From assembly GCF_000835495.1 (NCBI RefSeq), contig NW_015622546.1, positions 1,180,883-1,244,882 on the forward strand: 64,000 bases of DNA. The letters are read 5' to 3'. Shown in pieces: positions 56,969 through 64,000 of this stretch. Both the position numbers and the translations under genes were made by a program. Below the pieces are notes generated by a model, which saw only the letters and a list, made by a program, of their open reading frames with translations, was not told where the DNA came from and did no database searches. Every line of letters begins with the position of its first letter. Position 1 is the stretch's first letter. The stretch comes from Cladophialophora immunda (Eukaryota; Ascomycota; Eurotiomycetes; Chaetothyriales; Herpotrichiellaceae).

Positions 56969-59513
56969 TTAGAGCTCGAGTGAGTGCCATCCAGCCTCAG
57001 CTCTTTCCGCGTCCAGTATGCCCTGCACATCCATTTTTTTCGTCACATCGTCATTCAGGTACTTCAGACCCTCCATAGCCCTCCCCTTACACGCTTGTCC
57101 CAACGTCAAAAATGCAAAATGGCCTCCAACGACAGGTCGTGCGAAAAAGTTCGGTCCGGGAAACCCTCCTCTTCCTTCCGTCATATGTAAGTCGGTAAAT
57201 GGTCGATCTGTCTCTGTCTCATTCACCCACTTGGCAACAGATTGCAAGATATTGGCTCGGACTTTCGGCGCGGCAACGGCCATTGCAAAGAATTCCCAAT
57301 CTGTCTTGGTGTATAGGTGTCGCGAGTCGAGAGGCAACCCGTACTTCTGCCGGACAGCGTAATACCAGTCGCTCTGCATCTGGTATATGTGTTTTGGCAC
57401 AAATCCGTCATGGTCCCCAGAAATAGCATCCTTCAGAGGTTTCTGGTACTCATAACGACCAGCAATGGAGGTCTTCGTCGATGAGTTGCCTGAGCCCAAA
57501 TGGAAACACAGTAGGCTGTCCGCATACAGGTTGTACGTGGTAGTCCAGGAACCATACCAATTGTAGGCGACCTTGGCATGGGTCTTGTCTCGAGAAATAC
57601 CATATTCCTCCCACTTCTCGATATATACTTTCGAGATGTTATTGAATACCTTCGCATCTTCATAGTTATCCGTGAGCTCGGCAAGCCCGGCCATGGCTTT
57701 GATGCCAATGATACCCTTGAGGGCCAGGTTTGTCTGCAAAGCCAGCCAGCCAGCAAAGTCGTCGGTTGAGAGCTGGTTGTGAGGCAGCAGGGAAAACTCA
57801 ACCAGGTAACTTGTCCACTGCTTCCACAGCCGATAACTCCTACGAACCCACCTCTGGGCTCTCTTCAGGCTTTCGGGCTGCCCAACCCAGGCATCGTCAA
57901 TGTAGAGGATGCCATCGTCCCTACCCACCGACAAAGGAGCAAGGCTATCCGACGAGGGAATCGGCGTGGGAACACCGCCCATCGCCTGCCATGTAGATGA
58001 CGCAGTCCAGCCCGCGTCATTCTTCAAGGCATTAGCCAATGCAAGTCCCATGATGAGGATGTTTCCACACTCCTCTACCGGCATGTACTCGTCTTGTCCC
58101 AACGGGTGGCCGGTGGCATTCGGGAAATGGAAGCCAAGGTCATGCATTGCATACTTGTTTGGATATTGTCCGCTCAGCATGTGCTCAATCAGCGGTTCCA
58201 GCAGATATCCAAGCCATCGTGCATTCGTGTACAAAAAGAACGGGAAGGCGGGGAAGATAACGTCAATGGTTTGGAAGTTGCCGTTTGAAGAGATTTCCTT
58301 CAAAAAGAGAATGGGATCGTCTGGGGTGCCCGAAAAGCTTGTAGCCCCCAGAACCTGACGGGCAGAGAGCGCCACGATGTCGACATAATCCTCAGCACCA
58401 GACTGGTATGCGTCGATAGCCAGCCGCGCCGAATAGTTGGCCGCCAGTTGGCTGGCATGATGGAAATCAAGGTAGTGGAAGGTAAGCACTTCTTGGACAG
58501 TTGGGAAATATGATTCCCACAATGGACGCATGTAGGTAAGCCCGCGCGCCGCGGCAAACTGGACAACGGGGTCCTGGATGTGAGCGATCGTAAACGTGAT
58601 ACTTTGGTCTGTGGATCGGGTGGTGTTTAGATCAAAAGACTTGGAGAATGCGAAGACGGGTTCCTCGTCCATAATCGATCGGAAGTCGTGATCGACCCTG
58701 TCTTTCAAACTCCCGTTCCTGGCAAACTGTTGCCTTAACTTAGCCGACACACCGGCCTCATGGTGCACGTCTGAGGGCGCGGAGAAGTAGAGAGTACCCC
58801 ATTCAGCTCGATCTTGAAATTCGGTGAACAGCTGCTGCACTGCTCTCTGGACCTTCCACGTTTTGAAACCGCGGGATATACCCTCCAACGCAGTGTGATC
58901 AAGGCCCCAAACGATCTTGCTTCCTCGGTCACCGCTGACCCATTGGCCATTCAGGTCCATGTAGATGTCCACGGGCACATTGCCCGAGACGTATACAGTG
59001 ACATAGCTCGCGGGAATGGATTGTCTGACAGTCGAAGTGGGAGTTATAGGAGACAAAAACGAAACCGTAATGTCAATGTAACTGGACTCTGGGTAGAGTG
59101 AGGGCAGCGGTAGAGAGTAGGACAGATTCGTAGTGGAGGCATCATACACAGCTCCATGGTAGATTGGCGAGGACACAGTATAGCTGCAAAGAGGGTTAAT
59201 TGCACACTCCAAGACAAAAAGGCACAGGTATTTCTTACTTGTCACTGTCCTTCCGGAGCGAGTCTTGTGGTCTCCCCAGCAGAGGGTACGCAGTCCTCTT
59301 CTCTGGAACGCTGGCAAGGATGGAGAAGCCAATCTCTTGACCGGTCCAAAACATGGGCCATTTCTCCCAAGGCACGTCTCGTGCGTTAGCGAGCCAGGTG
59401 CTGAGGTAAGGGTTTCGCACGATCAGAGGGAGTACGGGAGGGGTCAGGCGTGAGGCTTCGACCTGGAGGGGGAGGGCGGCGGCCACGACCGCCAATGCGG
59501 AAACCAGCCGCAT
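56969..59513 (-). CDS. Secreted glutaminase A-like protein (GtaA family)
   Basis: Two exons: complement of 59239-59513 and 56969-59183. The intron is 55 nt (donor GTAAGA, acceptor CAG); 829 aa. A signal peptide is at residues 1-20 (LVSALAVVAAALPLQVEA). The order of parts fits fungal GtaA: the N-terminal DUF4964-like segment PPVLPLIVRNPYLSTW with WPMFWTGQEIGF, a beta-rich middle (SYIDITVSFLSPI, YVTVYVSGNVPVDIY), and the alpha/alpha barrel-like C-terminal part (EECGNILIMGLALANA, GIIGIKAMAGLAE, YNWYGSWTTTYNLYADSLL, PLDSRHLYTKTDWEFFAMA). GtaA was described in Aspergillus as an extracellular glutaminase. The family also resembles six-hairpin glycosidases, so activity should be stated with care. 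Its start is divergent from ACR3. Confidence 0.82.
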
Positions 59514-60350
59514 GACGGAGGGGTGACAGGAAGCAGGAGCAAAGAAAAGACCTTGTTAAAAGCTCGACTCAAGGACAGAAGACATGAGAGAGCGAGAGAG
59601 AGCAAGAGAGAGCGCACAAACACATGCAACGACACGAGGAGGAAAGAGGAAATCCGGGGAATGGAGAAGGGGACGGAGCAGCAGAAGCTGCGCTGGTCAG
59701 CCGATCAACTGCGCCTGGCCTGCGACATGCGACACCAACCACCAGCTTTGCTTCTCCAATCACGCAATGACGGCATCTGGGCAGCTGTGGGCAGCATTGA
59801 GCTCGACGGTCAGCAAAAGACGCTTGTGACCTCCAGGACCTCCCCCTCAGTGCCTCCAATCGTTCAACCTCGCCGCCGACCTCCCCTCCGTCTCGCACTA
59901 TGCCTGTTCCTGTCGTCCTTCGAATCTTCTTTGCTCGCCTGTCCAGTCGCACGCATACGGAAGCTGGGGGGAGAAAATGGGACATTAGCGGGGATCTGCT
60001 GGCAGCACCATCCGCTTCGGCGAGAGGGCGTGGGTAAGGTATTGGCACCTCACCAATCGCAACTTCGATCCTTCGCTTGCGCACGCCTCCTTATGGATTG
60101 GGAAAAGACTCGAACGAAAATCAGATGCCCGAGTTTGTCACGGCCTCGCCCCCATTGGCTGAAAACCTCAGCCAGATACAATTCGAGGCGACGTTTGGGA
60201 TTTTGCCCCCTCGAGTTGGTGTCGACAGTCTATCTATAAGCCTCGATATCTATATCTAATGCAGCTATCACCATTTCTCCTTTCCAACTTCTAGCTTTCA
60301 TCTCTTCCGAACCATCGGGGGTCTGAAGAGATATTGCATACCGTCCAGCC
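59514..60350. promoter_or_regulatory. Divergent promoter of GtaA-like and ACR3 genes
   Basis: A GAGA-rich stretch lies at about 59581-59612, in the leader or promoter of the glutaminase-like gene. An inverted CCAAT box (ATTGG, 60154-60158) sits about 195 bp before the ACR3 ATG. No arsenic-regulator site of the yeast Yap8 type was found. Confidence 0.4.
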
Positions 60351-61607
60351 ATGGACGTCCAGAACAAAGAGGCCATATTGGCCCCAGAAGTATCCCCATC
60401 TGCTACGCCTCTGGATCTCGAGCAACAACCCAGTAACGAACCACCGTCCAGTGTTCATGCATCGGCCTTCAAAAATCTCGGCATCCTCGACCAGTTCCTT
60501 GCACTATGGATCTTTCTGGCCATGCTCACGGGCATTCTGCTGGGCAATTTCGTCCCCGGCACTGGCCCTGCCCTCCAAAGAGGTGAATTCGTCGGCGTTT
60601 CGATCCCAATAGGTACGCTGGGCCGGCTTGAGACAGTCTGATGAGCTCCGGAGATCTAACTCTTAAGCCAGCGATTGGATTACTGGTCATGATGTATCCT
60701 ATTCTGTGCAAGGTCAGGTTTGAGACATTACATCACTCCTTTCACGAAAGGACCCTATGGGTGCAGATAGCTTTCAGCGTCTTCGTCAACTGGATAATAG
60801 CACCTCTATTCATGGTGAGTCTTGCAGTATTGTGCAGTGTGATTTAATACTGACAAAATCTAGCTGGCCCTGGCCTGGGCCTTCCTCCCTGACGAACCCG
60901 GCCTCCGCGATGGGCTCATCCTGGTTGGAATCGCTAGATGCATTGCTATGGTTCTGATTTGGACAGGTTTGGCTGGTGGCGACAACGAGTACTGTGCTAT
61001 ACTGGTCGCTATCAACTCTCTCCTACAAATGGTCCTCTTTGCCCCACTGGCCCTGCTTTTCATCGACGATATCAGTCACTCCGCCGATGGGGTCGATGTT
61101 GACTATGCCCCGGTCGCGAAGAGCGTCGGCGTCTTCCTCGGGATACCTCTCGCCGCTGCCATCGTCACCCGCTTTAGCCTTCGAAATCTCGTGGGCAAAG
61201 ACTGGTACGAAAAAAGATTCCTGAAATGGATTGGACCGCTGTCATTGATCGGCCTCCTCTTCACAATCATCGTCCTGTTCGGATCCCAAGGCCGCCGTGT
61301 GATCCACCAGATCGTATCTGTTGTAAGAGTTGCCGCTCCGCTCATCGTGTACTTTGCAGTCATATTCCTATCGACGCTCCTAGTCACCAGGAGACTCGGT
61401 TTCGGATACAGACTCGCCTGCACCCAGAGCTTTACAGCGGCGAGCAACAACTTTGAGCTGGCCATTGCTGTCGCCATCGCGACATACGGTGTCGACAGTG
61501 ACCAAGCTCTGGCGGCAACTGTAGGCCCTCTTATCGAGGTGCCAGTTCTGCTTGGGCTTGTGTATGCAGTCAGGTGGTTTGGCAGCCGCAAAAATTGGGC
61601 GGCATAG
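60351..61607 (+). CDS. ACR3: ACR3-type arsenite efflux permease
   Basis: Three exons: 60351-60612, 60672-60814, 60864-61607. Introns are 59 and 49 nt (donors GTACGC and GTGAGT, acceptors CAG and TAG); 382 aa with about ten hydrophobic helices. Family blocks: LGILDQFLALWIFLAM, VGVSIPIAIGLLVMMYP, VQIAFSVFVNWIIAPLFM, then LVGIARCIAMVLIW with the Cys (residue 161) essential in this family, GGDNEYCAILVAINSL, and SFTAASNNFELAIAVAIATYG. The protein exports arsenite from the cytosol across the plasma membrane. The second splice falls exactly after LFM, where family helix 3 ends. It converges on a bZIP gene with 37 bp between the stops. Confidence 0.92.
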
Positions 61608-61644
61608 GAGCGACGCATGCCACCAAGAATGGAAACACCTTCTT

Positions 61645-62529
61645 TTAATCGCGTTTCGGTCTAGCATCCATCTCTTGCAATATCTCGAGCAGAAGCTGGG
61701 CGTTGACTCGACAGCCCGATTCCCCGGATCTCGGAAGACTGAAGGCGGTGGCAAGGCGCGCCTCGATTTCCTCCATCTCCGTGGGAGTTGGGTCGTACTG
61801 CTCGATCATCCCTTTGGCGATCAGACATTGCACGGTGTTTGTGTTCTCTGGTAGAAGTGGTCCATTTGCCGGGATTCCGAAGGCGTCGCAACGGAAAGTC
61901 TCGTCGGGGAATGCAGGAGGATCCTGACTGTCAGGGCGATGCGTCCATTCAAACGAACTGAATGGGGACATTGAGGCGATCTCAGGAAGACTCGTTGCAG
62001 GCACATTGGAAGCATCCACGTAAGGCGGACACTGCTGTCCGTCGTAGCCATGTAGAGAATCGGGCGGCAGCGCAGGCGTCGGGGAACAGAGCGATGCTGA
62101 ACTAGAGATTGTGGGACAACACGATCCCGCTCCCGCTCCTAACTCCTGTTGAATTATGTCCACAGCATCCAAATCGCCGGTGCGCAATGCCATCGGTTGG
62201 TGATATCTCGGCCTGATCTGGCGATGCGCAACCGCTGCTGTATTGCCAGGTAGCGCTTGCATGCCGTGGCGGCCGAAGTTCTCGACGACGTCAGGGGTGA
62301 TACCAACATAGTGCAATAGATCTCGCAGCCGAGCATTCTCGACTTGCAGGTCGACGTAGGCTGCGCGCTGCAGGTCGGCCTCGCGACAAGACACCTGGCA
62401 TTCTTTCACCCGTCTTTCCAGGCCGGCCAGATACTCCTGGCGTCGAGCACGGCTGCGGCGTTGATTGTCGCGGATCCGTTCTTGCTTGGATATGGTAACA
62501 TTGGGCGCTATGCTGGCTTCAGACGCCAT
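61645..62529 (-). CDS. bZIP transcription factor
   Basis: 294 aa from ATG 62529; the frame is open three codons further, but without ATG. The basic region ERIRDNQRRSRARRQEYL at residues 17-34 leads directly into a zipper with hydrophobic heptads (LERRVKE, ADLQRAAYVDLQVENARLRDLL) to about residue 72. GITPDVVENF follows. The C-terminal half is Pro/Ser-rich with possible activation segments (SPFSSFEWTH, PALPPDSL) and ends in a helix (CLIAKGMIEQY to LLLEILQEM). This is a common type of fungal bZIP of unknown target. It lies tail to tail with ACR3, so control of arsenite export is a reasonable but untested idea; the overall sequence does not show a clear Yap-type Cys-rich domain. Confidence 0.85.
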   Translation of the reverse strand: MASEASIAPNVTISKQERIRDNQRRSRARRQEYLAGLERRVKECQVSCREADLQRAAYVDLQVENARLRDLLHYVGITPDVVENFGRHGMQALPGNTAAVAHRQIRPRYHQPMALRTGDLDAVDIIQQELGAGAGSCCPTISSSASLCSPTPALPPDSLHGYDGQQCPPYVDASNVPATSLPEIASMSPFSSFEWTHRPDSQDPPAFPDETFRCDAFGIPANGPLLPENTNTVQCLIAKGMIEQYDPTPTEMEEIEARLATAFSLPRSGESGCRVNAQLLLEILQEMDARPKRD

Positions 62530-64000
62530 GTCCAGCAAGCATCAACGCTCGGCGGCTGAGGAGTTGGTGTCTGGGCGCAGACCACATCAGAGACGTATCA
62601 TCGACAGGAAAATGCTTCTTTGGGGACCGAGAAAAGCTGCCCAAGCGGCTTGGCCTGGGATTTTGAAGTGCTGGAAGTGAGACTCAGGGCCAGGGAAATG
62701 ATGAGTAAAAGGAAAACCACGATTGGTCAAGTAACCCTGGCGCTCTGCTGGGGGGTGGCTTTGGAGGGGGGAGACGTGGCAGGGACCAACGCCGGCTTCG
62801 AGCGGCGGCTCTAAGCTTGACGAGCGGTGAAAACGTATGATGGAAACAGGCAACGACGAGTCTGGAATCGGCGGGAAAAGTGGCACCACTAGAATTGCGA
62901 TGGCAAAAGGGGTCAGGCCAGATGGTGATGAGGATTCTGGACAAGGGGGGGATCTCCCAGCAATATATACACATCTGGACAGCATATATTGGATCTCCAC
63001 CATTCGCCAACCAGAAGAAAAACCCCAGAGAGGGAACTGCCCCCAGCTCTGCCGCGGAAATGGGATCTCTCGTCCCAAGTCCTGGGACCTAGGAGGCGAG
63101 CTTGGATAGATCGGGCAGGTGGCATGGCTCTGGGAAGGGAACGGACTTGGTCCTGGAGCAACTGAGTTTCTGGACAGCAGCACCAGCAGGTTGCCTTGCA
63201 CGCATGGTTTGCAGATAGAACTTAGTGAGATAGCGAATGGGGGCAGCGTGTTTGCTGTGTGCAGAGAACGACAAACCATCAGGCTGTCCACATGCAACCA
63301 AGGACCAGATGGAGATGGACATGGACATGGCGATGGCGATGGAGCAAGAGATACAAAGGCGAAAGTCTAAGTCCATGTCCCACGGACGCGTATGCAGCTG
63401 GACTGCGCCACCACCATGGCATTTGCTCAAACTTCGGTCTTGGGCTTGGTGATGGCTACTTCTCCATACCTGCGTGATATGCTGCCTCTCTGCCTCTCTC
63501 CTGACCCAGTGAGATCAATGAACCACTCTCTCGATAAACCTTGGCTCACGGCAGGACGGACCCCTTTCTCCCCTACTCTTCTCCAGTCTGTCCCTATAGG
63601 TACTTACATGTCCCTCAAGGTTCCGGATGGTGACCACGCTGATCGGTCAAGAAAGACGCTATTCTCATTCTGCGAAGAAAAGGCCAAAAGGGGTGATCTT
63701 TGCTTGTCTCCATGAGACATGATTGTCCCCCACCAATGCGAATGCCCCAAAAAGGGAATACAGACGTGAAGGGTCGGCGTTGGCAATCGATGGCACCAAT
63801 GCTCTTCTGTTTCTTCGCGCTGACACCCTTCCTTAAGCCTTGCACAGCTGTCCATCCACAAGCACGGCATGGCTGAGAGCCATAATGGTCCAGAGTCGCC
63901 TTTCCAGCACTGAACTGCGCACATTATTGTCCTTGGGTCAGACTGACTTTCGAGGTAAAGAGTCTGCTCTAAATCCTCCTCATTTGTCCATGGTTGGGCC
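62530..64000. other. Upstream region of the bZIP gene, gene-free to window end
   Basis: It holds an imperfect GATGGA/CATGGC hexamer tract near 63308-63345 and T/C-rich stretches. Frames up to about 230 codons occur on the minus strand (62587-63297), but their composition and lack of start context do not support a gene. A long promoter or leader for the bZIP gene is likely in the left part. Confidence 0.4.

Noticed and set aside
62587..63297. Minus-strand frame of 236 codons upstream of the bZIP gene
   Set aside because: Pro/Ser-rich without a motif; other frames of similar quality overlap it, and its start codon lies in low-complexity sequence.

Overview
This is a piece of a filamentous ascomycete (Pezizomycotina) nuclear genome. 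The evidence is the gene set (GINS Psf3, ESCRT-III Vps60, SAPS, HET-domain and NACHT/ankyrin proteins), many short introns (about 43-190 nt) with GTAAGT/GTGAGT-like donors and CTAAC/CTGAC-like branch sites, and small intergenic spaces. A close zearalenone-lactonase homologue hints at a black-yeast type fungus (Chaetothyriales), but that placement is inference. I found no rRNA, tRNA, CRISPR array or intact transposon.

Left part (1-16 kb): the 3' end of a Gln-rich Mediator-Med15-like gene (+) faces a Tbf1/TRF-type telomere-binding gene (-) across a perfect 18-copy TCTGC repeat. Next come an unrecognised gene, a frame-broken coiled-coil region, a HET-domain gene converging on a multi-pass membrane protein gene, and a dynactin p27 gene.

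Middle part (16-40 kb): an OST-alpha/TMEM184-type membrane gene (rebuilt from 6 or 7 exons), PSF3 and VPS60 tail to tail, a SIT4-associated SAPS gene, an unrecognised long frame broken by one TAG, argininosuccinate lyase, an S41 peptidase, a second HET gene, a VOC dioxygenase-like gene, and a 12-exon acetoacetyl-CoA synthetase ending in the peroxisomal signal SKL.

Right part (40-64 kb): a Kre9-like single-pass membrane protein, a small Cys-rich secreted protein, a zearalenone-lactonase-like hydrolase with a 22-bp palindrome in its upstream region, a 1690-residue NACHT-ankyrin-SPRY receptor, an MDP-1 phosphatase, adrenodoxin reductase, a GtaA-like glutaminase, an ACR3 arsenite permease and a bZIP regulator.

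Two themes stand out. One is non-self recognition (two HET genes plus an NLR-like receptor in 64 kb). The other is detoxification and nutrition (lactonase, ACR3, VOC, glutaminase). The housekeeping genes look intact. Many are split by short introns, so exon joins are given in the entries. I derived them by hand from reading frame, splice consensus and family alignment from memory; they have no transcript support.
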